From the NCBI GenBank assembly GCA_025201365.1, contig JAIXMF010000014.1, positions 434,001 to 498,000 of the forward strand: DNA of 64,000 nucleotides, given 5' to 3'. Numbering within the stretch: the first letter of the stretch is position 1; every line of letters begins with the position of its first letter. The notes beneath the pieces were generated by a model, which was not told the origin of the DNA, made no database searches, and saw nothing but the letters and a program-made list of their open reading frames with translations. Positions 10,087-19,450 of the stretch are shown here, piece after piece. The DNA comes from Syncephalis plumigaleata (taxonomy: Eukaryota; Zoopagomycota; Zoopagomycetes; Zoopagales; Piptocephalidaceae). A program made the position numbers and the translations under genes.

Positions 10087-11331
10087 ATGTCTGTCAACGA
10101 GTTGTTAGCCGCCATTACAGGCGAGTCAGCACTTGAAGCATACGCTCGTGCTTACGATTGGAGGAATCACCTATTGCCCTTACACTTACCAACGTTAGAT
10201 CAGTTATTGGCACGTTTATTAGCGGAATCTACCACGTCTAGTCGACAAGTTGAGGAATCACCACTGTTGCTATCAACGACAACAACATTTCCCGTAGTAT
10301 TATTTCATGGTGGACCTGATACGGGTAAATCTCAGCTATTACACTTTATCGCCTTGGTATATGCGTTGCCGAGTACATTTACTATTGAGTTACGCGAACC
10401 AACTGCGACACAGCATACTAGTCAGGCAAACGTAACCGCGACAACATCTTCTTCGCAAATAGCGGTGGAGACGGGCGGACGTGGACAAGGCGTGATCTTT
10501 CTCGATTTGCATCAGGAGTTTGACGTGCAACGGATTAAAGTGTTGGCGGAACAGCATTTCGATCGATGTCTTGAGATTGCTGAACTCGCTATTAGCACGA
10601 CAACAACAACAACAATAACGTCATCTATCGAGCGTGCACACGAGTTATACTCGTATGAGAAATTAGCAGACTACAAAGGTGCTCGTGAGCAATTTGTCAA
10701 TGAAACATTAGCGCGTATTCTAGTTAATCGCGTGACAAGTACGGAACAGTTACTTGTCGTATTACATCGATTAGCACGTCATTTACGTAATGAAACCGAA
10801 TTGGATTATGGCGCCATTATCGTCGATCCCGTGAACGCTTTCTACTGGCGAGAGAAGACCACGGGAGAACTTACCATTGAAGCACGAGCAATACGTGATC
10901 TTTTCCGACAACTTGCTACCGAGTGGAGTCTAGCGGTATTCGCCAGCAGTAGGATATGGATAAAACGTCGTCCGTTAATGTTCAATCAAGGACGTCGTAC
11001 GGATAGTGACCCGTTTAACGGTATACCCTCGTCATTACCCGTGGATGATACGTGGACACTGGCACGACGAAGATCCGCCATCACCAACATGGATGCATGG
11101 CCGGGATGGTGGCGTGATATACCCGTTACCTGGTTGTTCCTATTAGAGCGTGTTGCCACTCAAACGAATATCACCGATGCAACCGCGTCATTTGTAGAGT
11201 CTGACGAGGTAGACGCGTCATTACCATCAGTGACGGTGACACACTTTGAGGCACGTCTACTAACGCGACATGGCGAGACTACGGAGGATACGTTTCAATT
11301 TGAAGTTGCCGACGATGGTGTTTTCTGCTAG
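10087..11331 (+). CDS. XRCC2: XRCC2-like RAD51 paralogue
   Basis: Recombination mediator ATPase of the RAD51 paralogue group. Intronless, 414 aa from the ATG at 10087 (in-frame upstream ATGs lack family character). Walker A is FHGGPDTGKSQLL (about residues 73-85). Walker B and its neighbourhood are GAIIVDPVNAFYWREK (about 242-257), where XRCC2 has a very similar DSLSAFYW. VIFLDLHQEFDVQRIKVLAE matches the XRCC2 stretch after the first strand. Longer than human XRCC2 (280 aa), mainly through Thr/Ser-rich inserts and a C-terminal extension. It shares a short tail-to-tail spacer with TOM22. Confidence 0.8.
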   Translation: MSVNELLAAITGESALEAYARAYDWRNHLLPLHLPTLDQLLARLLAESTTSSRQVEESPLLLSTTTTFPVVLFHGGPDTGKSQLLHFIALVYALPSTFTIELREPTATQHTSQANVTATTSSSQIAVETGGRGQGVIFLDLHQEFDVQRIKVLAEQHFDRCLEIAELAISTTTTTTITSSIERAHELYSYEKLADYKGAREQFVNETLARILVNRVTSTEQLLVVLHRLARHLRNETELDYGAIIVDPVNAFYWREKTTGELTIEARAIRDLFRQLATEWSLAVFASSRIWIKRRPLMFNQGRRTDSDPFNGIPSSLPVDDTWTLARRRSAITNMDAWPGWWRDIPVTWLFLLERVATQTNITDATASFVESDEVDASLPSVTVTHFEARLLTRHGETTEDTFQFEVADDGVFC

Positions 11332-11529
11332 TATTGCCTGACTATCAATGATCATCATTCGTCGGATAGTTTCTCGTTGTACCATAGATACATATATAAT
11401 AAATGCTACTGTTGTATTTAACTGGACAATAGCACAAGTGTACTCGTAATTCGACTGATCCACACTAAGTATACGCATTATCCTAGTGTCAATCGAAACT
11501 ATAATAAACAACACTTTTATTCTTGTGTT

Positions 11530-12288
11530 TTAGAAACCAACGGGTTTTGCCGATGCTGCTGGCACACCTGGTGCTTGCAGTGGATTAACGCCGGCCATAC
11601 TTAATGGCATAACATCCGGTGCCAATGGTTGTCCAGGCATTTGCTAATCAATAAACAACAACGGTTATTTAGTAACTAATTAACCAAAACATCTACATAT
11701 CTAGCGACTATTATCATCATTAGCCTATCTTACCGGTTGTAATCCTTGTTGTTGCAGTTGCATTTCCTTTTCATATTGCACGTATTGTTGCTCGCGTTCC
11801 AATTCAAGCACGAGAGGAACACCGATCATAAGTGCACTTGTAGTGATAACCCATGATAATGCACCAACAAACGACTTTACTTGCCAGCATGTAGACACTA
11901 CACGATCAGCTTGACGCGACACAAAGTGACGTGTAGACAATGGGATAATCTCCTTAAGGGCGGCGACACGCTCTAGGAATGTTTCATCTAAATAGTCATC
12001 GTCTTCATCTTCATCTTCTACATCGCTAACATCATTGATACTACGCTTAGCATCCTCTTCGTCTTCTTCCTCTTCCTCTTCCATCATCTCTTCATCATCA
12101 TCTTCTTCTTCTTCTTCATCCGACCATTCTTCATCGTCATCTTCGATATCTTCATCATCGTCGTTAATTCCTTCTTCTAAGTAGAAGCTAGCCGATTGAA
12201 CAACCTCTTCGTCACCCATATCCGAGTACTCCTCGTCTGAAGCATAGCGATTTGCTTCATTTTTTGTAATATCAGTTAGTTTGGCCAT
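11530..12288 (-). CDS. TOM22: Mitochondrial import receptor subunit TOM22
   Basis: Central receptor of the TOM complex in the outer mitochondrial membrane. Exons 11734-12288 and 11530-11643, 222 aa. A very acidic cytosolic domain (long Asp/Glu runs at about residues 45-100) would bind presequences. Then comes the family block DETFLERVAALKEIIPLSTR, a helix leading to the membrane anchor SWVITTSALMIGVPLVLELE, and a Gln-rich intermembrane-space tail. The C-terminal exon is Pro/Ala-rich. The acidic tract is longer than in yeast TOM22. Frame intact. Confidence 0.9.
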
Positions 12289-12717
12289 AACTAGAGTTTA
12301 TAGGAGAGAGATATATATAGTTAATATCGGTATTTTCATTTTCATTATTGCCGTCTATCATGCCTATTACCTATTGAAATAAATTGGTGCTGTAATCAAT
12401 TACTCGTAGAATCAACAATAATTCATACACGTTCGTATACGAGCAACTGCAGTAATAAGAAAAAGAGAGAAGCGAGCGAAGTAATTATTGATTTGAAAAC
12501 ATGGAATGGTTTAAATCAATAGGTAAAAGAAAAAGGAAAATGATAAAAATTCATTTAGTCATTGTTGCAAATCAATTGCATTTACTCAATGATGTCAGTT
12601 CACATTCAACATCAAATACGCACTACATTATTAATTCCATTTTATTATAAGCATATCATAATCATGAAAGCATACGACATTAATAATACTCATAGAGTCT
12701 TGCTATTGAGTAGGTTG
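12289..12717. other. Intergenic spacer
   Basis: AT-rich spacer between two minus-strand genes. It should hold the TOM22 promoter and the 3' end of the secreted-protein gene. Short ORFs here lack coding character. Confidence 0.6.
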
Positions 12718-13915
12718 CTATATCATATTACGTATATATTGAATAAATCTATCTCCAAATGGTTTCTGTGGCACTGGTGCTGACATACTCTCCAATGCGG
12801 CCACAAGAGCAGTACAATCCTTAACTTGCTCCAATATGGCATATACTCGAAGTAACGAAATAAAGGCGGCTACAGCATTTTCCAATTTCTTTCCGGTTGA
12901 ATCCTGAGCAAGCATAGATCTAGCTCTTTTGTTTATATACGCTGCTATTTCCATACGATCCTCAGGAGTAACATTTTGTGGGTTTGCCACGATACGTAGG
13001 TTGACATGGTCCGTAATATATTCGAGAAGTTCCCTATGGTAACCATACACGTATAAGGATTTGATGATCCAGGATTACTCGTTACAGTTGGAGTATTGAT
13101 ACCCAACTGCTGTGGAAGTGAACGTGACCTTTCCTTTACATCAAAGCCAAAGATTGTTGCCTTCAATCGACTATTAGGTTGTAACTCAACCCTAGCCTCT
13201 ACATTTACGTGTTAGGTAGATGTGATGTAATTTGATAATACTTACGGTCTAAGTTTAATTTTATATTTGTAATACCGGCATTAAAAAGGTAAATGGAGCC
13301 TATGAAAGAGTTAGTACAAACACTAAATAGTATAGATAAGCAGCTTACCTTTAAGTAATTGTGGCATCACTTGGTTGAAAGTAATGAGCTTATCTACGTA
13401 GTTCCTTTACTAAAAATGAATGGCCATAATGCAGGGCCGCCAATATAACGATAGATGAAACAGTTTCCTGCAGGTTGAGATTGCAATGCGGGAACTTGGA
13501 CACTTGTCAACGGATATTTCACGTAATTACGATATTCCTCGTTGGCTCCTTTAAGCGTAGTGCGTGCGTTCACAAGTGCCTTTTATACAAGATAAGTAAA
13601 AGAATAGTAAATGATGTCCATTACACATACCTCAAATGCTGCTCTATCACGATCTCCAGCCATGCACGTCATAAACGCAGGCTCTCCACCATACATAAGT
13701 CTAGCAAAACTAGAAGCGCCGCTTTTCCCACCAAGCCACTGCACATTTGATAGACCTTTTCTGGTAGCTACTGCATCTATGTGGTTACGAGCATACAAGT
13801 TTGGATCGGAGTTTTCATCGATACTAACACCAATTGCTTGTGTTTGGGTGGCACATGATATCAGCACCAATACTGCGATTATCGTCAATGTCGTTTGATG
13901 AAGTAGTGAACGCAT
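12718..13915 (-). CDS. Secreted protein of unknown family
   Basis: Four exons on the minus strand (13631-13915, 13349-13579, 13246-13299, 12718-13198), about 345 aa. A clear signal peptide (LTIIAVLVLISCATQTQA) is followed by SIDENSDPNLYARNH and a domain with QWLGGKSGASSFARLMYGG, NCFIYRYIGGPALWPF and a helical end NAVAAFISLLRVYAILEQV. I do not recognise the family. Two one-base-loss frame changes are needed, one in exon 2 near 13400 (KG-YVDKLITFNQ) and one in exon 4 near 13040 (NPYT-YGYHRELLEYI). Both sides of each remain protein-like, so recent decay or sequence error is likelier than age. Its promoter is duplicated at the left edge of the window. Confidence 0.7.
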
Positions 13916-14366
13916 GATATTTGTGATATCTAGTAAGATCCAAAGATAGGATAGACGAGCGTGTATATGTGTGGATAGTGGGAGAGATAAGAGAAAAGAA
14001 AGTAGCAATATTATCGTCTCTATTTATGTCGTAAATAATGCAGATATGCCAGTCTATCGAATAGAACGATGCTTCGACTGTAAACTGAGTATTGCGGAAT
14101 AAAACAATATCAACTCCACATGTAGAATTGCCATTAACAGTATGACATCCACCAGTTGTGTTCTGCTTTATTCTATCTTGGTGATTTGGAACGTGCCACT
14201 CTATTTCATCCTACTTTGGATAAAGGGATACTTCAGTTGTAAGTTCCGTGTTGAGGGGAAAGGAGAAAGCATAGCACGATATCACTTGCCATTAATAGTA
14301 TACTTACTATAGGAAAGATACTCATTCAAACAAATCGTGTATTGGCTAGCATGTCAATGCAAATTG
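13916..14366 (-). repeat. Promoter of secreted-protein gene, repeated in inverted orientation
   Basis: Reads right to left into the ATG at 13915. It matches the block at about 113-545 in inverted orientation at roughly 90% identity by eye, including the last 100 bp before the start codon (TTTACGACATAA, AATATTGCT, CTTTGGATCTTACTAGATAT). Identity that stops close to the coding start suggests a duplicated gene whose other copy has lost its body, or a promoter-bearing repeat. Confidence 0.8.
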
Positions 14367-15196
14367 GCCATTATATCGATAATAATATACTGTCTCCATC
14401 ATGATATGGATTGATTTACATTCAACTATATTTATACACATGATGTTCAATACAGTCATTTCAATAGAATATAACCAGTCATGATGGCAGTAACAGGTGT
14501 ATGCGTCAATAGTAATGCTGTATTCTGACAGCTTTGAGGAAATGTACCAACAAATTGGGAGTTTAGATATTACGATTAGGATGCAATTACATTAGTAAAC
14601 TGATATTTTCCATTCGCATTATTGATTTTGTACCATGATAAAACAGATGGATAGACTGTCATTCCTGTATGATCTCCTGTAAACTTATATGTGCATTTTA
14701 AAATAGTCAAAGAGTAATGATTACTATGGAACTTGTCAGCTTCATGTACAAACTAGGAACAAATGACCAACAATGGTAATAATAGCAAGCTTCTTTTGTT
14801 TTGTATCCATGAGGAAAAAAGGGTTATGTGAGAATGTTACTACATGTCAATAATGGTAATGATATGGAGGAATACACGTAGCATCCTGAGCAGCTCGGAT
14901 TGATGCTAAATCAACATTAACTAAGATTTGTCGATATGTGCTTTATTGTTAGATCAGCGTATATTCGATAGCTATACTACGAACAAGCAACAGTAACCAT
15001 TTGATACACCGATATTGCTACTACTACTACTACTACCATTACACTCTCCTCATGTACGGAGTAATACGGAAGCACGTTATCTGATACTTGTTAGGTCAAG
15101 AATAGCATACGGCGCATGGATCAATGTAAGGAAACAGCATAACTCATCCATAATGGTGCTTTTCCTATCTGTATGATATCCATTTGCTATTTCGAC
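14367..15196. other. Intergenic, no gene seen
   Basis: About 0.8 kb between two divergently placed secreted-protein genes. It contains a CTA triplet run near 15020-15035 and scattered AT-rich tracts. No conserved frame. Confidence 0.55.
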
Positions 15197-15204
15197 TATA
15201 AATA
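15197..15204 (+). promoter_or_regulatory. TATA box of secreted-protein gene
   Basis: TATAAATA lies 151 bp upstream of the start codon at 15355, with a pyrimidine-rich leader between. The spacing matches the RNR gene and the cysteine-rich secreted gene. Confidence 0.45.
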
Positions 15205-15354
15205 CAGTACCGTTCATGTAGTCGACTTGCCATCTTCATACTCACTCTTTTACGCTATCCTTGCTACGTTCTACTAATTTAACTACTCGTGTTTACGACC
15301 ACTTTATAACGCATCCCTCTATCCACTCGTCTCTTTCAGTAGATCAACATCAAC

Positions 15355-15831
15355 ATGAAGTTCACCGTCGCTATCGCTATTGCCGTTATCTCCGTTGTAG
15401 CTAGCTTAGCTACGGTCAATGCAGCACCTGCCGTTTTCCAGGCTACACCTGGTATGAGCAGAAGCGATCTTCCACCTATTGGGTCAATATTCAACCTCCT
15501 GTGGGCGCATCCAATGTTGCACCTCCTGTGGGCATGAGCAATGCTCCACGTATGACGTTCAGTAATCAATTAATTTTGGCATGGACATACCGCACGTCTT
15601 TCCCCTGTAGCTGATCAGCTTATTACATTACTTAATCACTATAAGCGAGCTATCTTGAGCGGCAACCATCAAGATAAGACTCCCTATTTGAAGGACATTG
15701 ACGCGGTCATGATCAAGATCAGGGGCAATAAGATTCCAAAAGAAGCACTTGAAAGCATAACCAATGTTATTCAAAGCATGAACCAGGATAACATAAGCCG
15801 CGTTCTTTCCAGCTTTGCTAACCGTGCTTAA
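15355..15831 (+). CDS. Small secreted helical protein, unknown family
   Basis: Starts with a textbook signal peptide (MKFTVAIAIAVISVVASLAT then VNA-AP). A Pro/Val/Asn-rich linker with a repeated QPPVGASN/APPVGMSN unit follows, then a helical domain ending in SITNVIQSMNQDNISRVLSS. About 158 aa. Three one-base-loss frame changes (near 15480, 15578 and 15602), at short G, T/G and C runs, return the reading to its original frame at the end. This is what undercalled homopolymers would give. Lineage-specific secreted protein; no function assigned. Confidence 0.65.
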
Positions 15832-17026
15832 ACACAATCAAGACAATAAATCAAATAGATATGAATAAATGTCAAAGACAATAACGCATTAACTCATTGA
15901 TTCATGATGTTATTACGTATAAATATCAAGCTGTTTATTGAATGAATAGATGTAGTGTTGTCCATTATAATTACAATAGCATAGGCGAGATAAATGATTT
16001 TGTTAATCTGATAAACCACAAGAGCTACAATGTACAATATCCAATACGTATAGAATATAGATGCTTGATTTATGATCATTTTAATATAATCCTAGTTCAA
16101 AAAACGCAAACGATTTCATTAACACAAACGATCGCGCGTAAACATATCATTGCTAAAACAAAACCGTATTGTATACACAACATAATCCAAAAAAGAGAGT
16201 AGATAGCAAGGCAAGGGATAATTTTGCCAAGTTAAAAAAGGTAGAAAAAGAAAGGAGATTGCAGCGTTGTGTAGACATAAAAATGATACGGCATTAGCGA
16301 CAACAAAACAAAGCAAGTCGGAAAAGCATAAAAACACAGATAGTATGCGTACATTGCATGTTGAAAGAATGGTGTGTGTGTGTGTATAGAGAAAGAGAGA
16401 GAAAGAGAGAGAATAAAGTAATATAATAATAATGTTAATAGTAGTAGTATTAGTAGTAGTAATAGTAGTAGTGTGGTAGTCGTAGTAGAGAAGGCCTTCG
16501 TCAATTAATTTCTATAAGAATAAAAACAATTTAAGATGACGCAGACCATCATCGATAGGAATGGCAACTACGTCTTTTTCAAGATAGATGCACGATAAAT
16601 ACGAGTCATCGTAAAGAAATGAAGAAGCAATGAAAATGAAAGAAATAAAAGAGAAAATAGAAAGAAGAGAAAGAAGAAGAGAAAGAAACAATGGATAATA
16701 ATGAGCGCATAGTGATAAACATATAATCAACTATTAGTAGTACTATCCTTGTTAGTATTATCATCATTAATTGCCCGTTGATAATCACAAAAGGTAATTA
16801 ATACGTAATAATAACAAGGGTAGCCACAATAGTAGCAAGTAGTAATGGTATTAGTAGTACTAATACTCAGTATGATAAAAAGAGATAGGTTATATATATA
16901 TATGCATGCGTATATATACATAAACAAGATGCGACTCTTAAAGGAATCAAATAGCATGAAATGCGATGTGTAATAATGCCAATCTAATTACTGTCCTTTG
17001 AGTGAGTGAATGTATGAGTGTAACAA
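15832..17026. other. Repeat-rich intergenic region
   Basis: Contains TG and GA tracts near 16370-16415, a TAGTAG-type triplet run near 16437-16490 and a TATATA run near 16892-16915. Likely the 3' ends of the flanking genes plus spacer. The frames here are simple-sequence artefacts. Confidence 0.6.
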
Positions 17027-19450
17027 TTAGGACAGAGAGATGGCACTTGTATGAAAAGCACCGCGTTCCGTTGCTGATAATTCATCATCTGCGGATAGAT
17101 CGCCATGTGTAGCGTGAATGGACGATGAGGTACCAGTTGTGGCTGCCATGACTGCCGATGCACGATGACTTGTAGTGAGCGAGGTGACACGCGAGGTGAC
17201 ATCAACACGAGTGGATTGTGCCTCCATCAAATCATCCTCGTCGTCATCATCTGTATTGACGATATTATTGGCAGCATTAGCATTAATAATAGTGGTAGTG
17301 CTGGAAGTAGTGGTAGTAGCTGTTGTATTTGTAATGGTAGAACGATGACCATTATTATTATTACCAGTAGTAATGGTGGTACCTGTTGCGGTTGCTGTTG
17401 TTGAATTGGATGATGATGCTGGTGAAGATAAAGAAGATGAAGATGATGAAGATAAAGTATTGGATTGAATGTTTGATCGTGATATGGATGTTGCATTAAT
17501 AGTAGATATACCTGTGGTGCTGGTTGCACGCGCTGTAGAAGAGTTAGGTGTACCTACGCCCACCACTTGACTGAATAGTGTATTGGCGGTAACTGCATTA
17601 TTACCAGGTGTCGTAGTAAGTGCGGCACCTGTAGGCATTGGTGTCGTGTCAATGGTAGGTGGCATGGCTGGTAAACCGATATCTATGACCGGATGTGGTG
17701 CTCGTCTATTTAACGGTGCCATCATACCAACTGTAGGATTAGCCACCATTGCAGTGGCAGCATTGGCTGCGGCAGCGGCAGCAGCAGCAGCAGTGGTAGT
17801 CGTTGTTGTCGTTGTCGTAGTAATGGTAGGGAACAACGCTTCTGCAGCAGTGGTAGTGGTAGTAGTGATGGTCGTTGTGGTAGTGGCCATTGGAGTAGTG
17901 GCAACATTCGTAGCATCTCCCGTATTGACGGTGGCAATACTTGGATTAATGGCATTATTGGCAGCAGTACCAGTACCAGTAGTGTTACTGGCAGCAGCAG
18001 CAGTAGCAGTAGCACTAGCAGTAGTAGTACTAGTGGGTTGTCTAGGAACACACCAGTAGCGATGTCCATCGGCCCATGCATGGCTCTGACATTGTTTAGA
18101 GCAGTATTTGGCCTTACGACAACGACGACATTTGGCGAACTCGTGTGGTCTTGACTCCCATCGACCACAGTGCAAATAGGCACATCGACGAAGTCCACCG
18201 CGAGTGTCATCCTTGCGACATCCGTTACGCATAACTACGCCGGCCCATAAATGAATGGTGTTCGAGTGGTAGCGAGCACAGAAACGCTCCACCAATGTGA
18301 ACACGTTAATGGGATAGTTGGCATGCAAGCGATCCCGAATACTTGGATGTTTCGAAAGATACGCCAATAGTTGCAACGCTAGTAGGATATCTTCCTCACG
18401 GAATGGCGGTTCATCAAGCGTGTCAGCAGCTGAACTAGAGGTGTGACGAGTCGAATGACCGAATGGATTAGCGTTGATATCATGAGCGGATGATGTCGAT
18501 GCTGATAATGATGTAGGATCAACTTGCTCGAAAAGATCATTGATAATGCTGTAGACTTGTTGTGTAGCTCCCGATTCATCCTGAGCTAATGGTGCAGTGG
18601 CTAGTTTATGAGCGGTTGCAGTCGGTTCCGTCCAGTGAGCTACTTGCTGCACGCGTGTTGCAATAAGATTGGCCGCCCATGAAGGTAGACGACGTACATC
18701 TGCCGAGTCCATATTTAAAGATGCTGCAGCTGATGATGATGATGAAGATGCAGATGAAGAGGCCGCTGTTGTTGCTGCTGGATTATCAGACATGTTCATG
18801 TCATCGCTGGTGGCTGTCATACCTGCTGCTACTCTGGCTGCCGCTGCCGATGCTGCAACATTTGCTGATACATCAATTCGTGATGTTTCCTCAACTTCCA
18901 TTGGTACAACACCTTGTGCAGCAACAGTGGCTTGTGTGTCAGTTGTTGTTGTTGTAGTAGTCGTAGTAGTCGTAGCATTGGCGGTAGCAGCTACCGGAAG
19001 ATTGACGGTAGAGAATGGAATAACATTGCGAGCTGCTGGTTCACGAGCCATTCGTACGGATTCCAGTGTTTTCAAGTAGCTTTCCAGTACATGAATAATA
19101 ATTCGTACTCCTCCACTACGCTCGACGCGTGCACGAATCTGTTCCGATCCACGTACACCGACATTGACTAGACAATGGTAGGCGAGAATCCAACGCCAAG
19201 CACTACGACGATCTGGATAGTCTGAACGAGATGTCGTTTCAAGAATATGAGTGAGACGTTCTAGGCCACCATCAACCGATAATGCTTCACGCACTCGTTG
19301 TGACGACGACGTCATCAGCGATAGATGCATCAATGAAGTTAACAATGGAAGAGGTGCCGTGCAATCCAACGCACGTCGATCATAAAGCGATGGCGTGATA
19401 GTAAGGCAGGCACGTTGCTGCTCGGGAAAACAGAAATTTTGTTCACGCAT
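17027..19450 (-). CDS. MUB1: MUB1/SamB-type MYND zinc-finger protein
   Basis: Partner of the Ubr2 ubiquitin ligase in yeast, where Mub1 helps degrade the proteasome regulator Rpn4; the SamB relative in Aspergillus affects morphogenesis. Intronless, 807 aa from the ATG at 19450, which gives the family start MREQNFCFPEQQRACLTITP followed by LYDRRALDCTAPLPLLTSLM and VDGGLERL. A second helical-repeat part (LALQLLAYLSKHPSIRDRLH) precedes the MYND finger at about residues 422-467 (CAYLHCGRW, CRRCRKAKYCSKQCQ, HRYWC). The last 330 residues are low complexity, Thr/Ala/Ser/Asn runs written in (ACA/GCA/AAT)n triplets. One uninterrupted 2.4-kb frame. Confidence 0.88.
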   Translation of the reverse strand: MREQNFCFPEQQRACLTITPSLYDRRALDCTAPLPLLTSLMHLSLMTSSSQRVREALSVDGGLERLTHILETTSRSDYPDRRSAWRWILAYHCLVNVGVRGSEQIRARVERSGGVRIIIHVLESYLKTLESVRMAREPAARNVIPFSTVNLPVAATANATTTTTTTTTTTDTQATVAAQGVVPMEVEETSRIDVSANVAASAAAARVAAGMTATSDDMNMSDNPAATTAASSSASSSSSSAAASLNMDSADVRRLPSWAANLIATRVQQVAHWTEPTATAHKLATAPLAQDESGATQQVYSIINDLFEQVDPTSLSASTSSAHDINANPFGHSTRHTSSSAADTLDEPPFREEDILLALQLLAYLSKHPSIRDRLHANYPINVFTLVERFCARYHSNTIHLWAGVVMRNGCRKDDTRGGLRRCAYLHCGRWESRPHEFAKCRRCRKAKYCSKQCQSHAWADGHRYWCVPRQPTSTTTASATATAAAASNTTGTGTAANNAINPSIATVNTGDATNVATTPMATTTTTITTTTTTAAEALFPTITTTTTTTTTTAAAAAAAAANAATAMVANPTVGMMAPLNRRAPHPVIDIGLPAMPPTIDTTPMPTGAALTTTPGNNAVTANTLFSQVVGVGTPNSSTARATSTTGISTINATSISRSNIQSNTLSSSSSSSLSSPASSSNSTTATATGTTITTGNNNNGHRSTITNTTATTTTSSTTTIINANAANNIVNTDDDDEDDLMEAQSTRVDVTSRVTSLTTSHRASAVMAATTGTSSSIHATHGDLSADDELSATERGAFHTSAISLS

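Noticed and set aside
17583-18059. Plus-strand ORF rich in Val/Ala opposite MUB1
   Set aside because: Shadow of triplet repeats in the MUB1 coding strand; composition is pure repeat and there is no family match.
18669-19079. Second plus-strand ORF opposite MUB1
   Set aside because: Same cause: antisense of Ser/Ala/Thr runs; MUB1 on the other strand has conserved domains.
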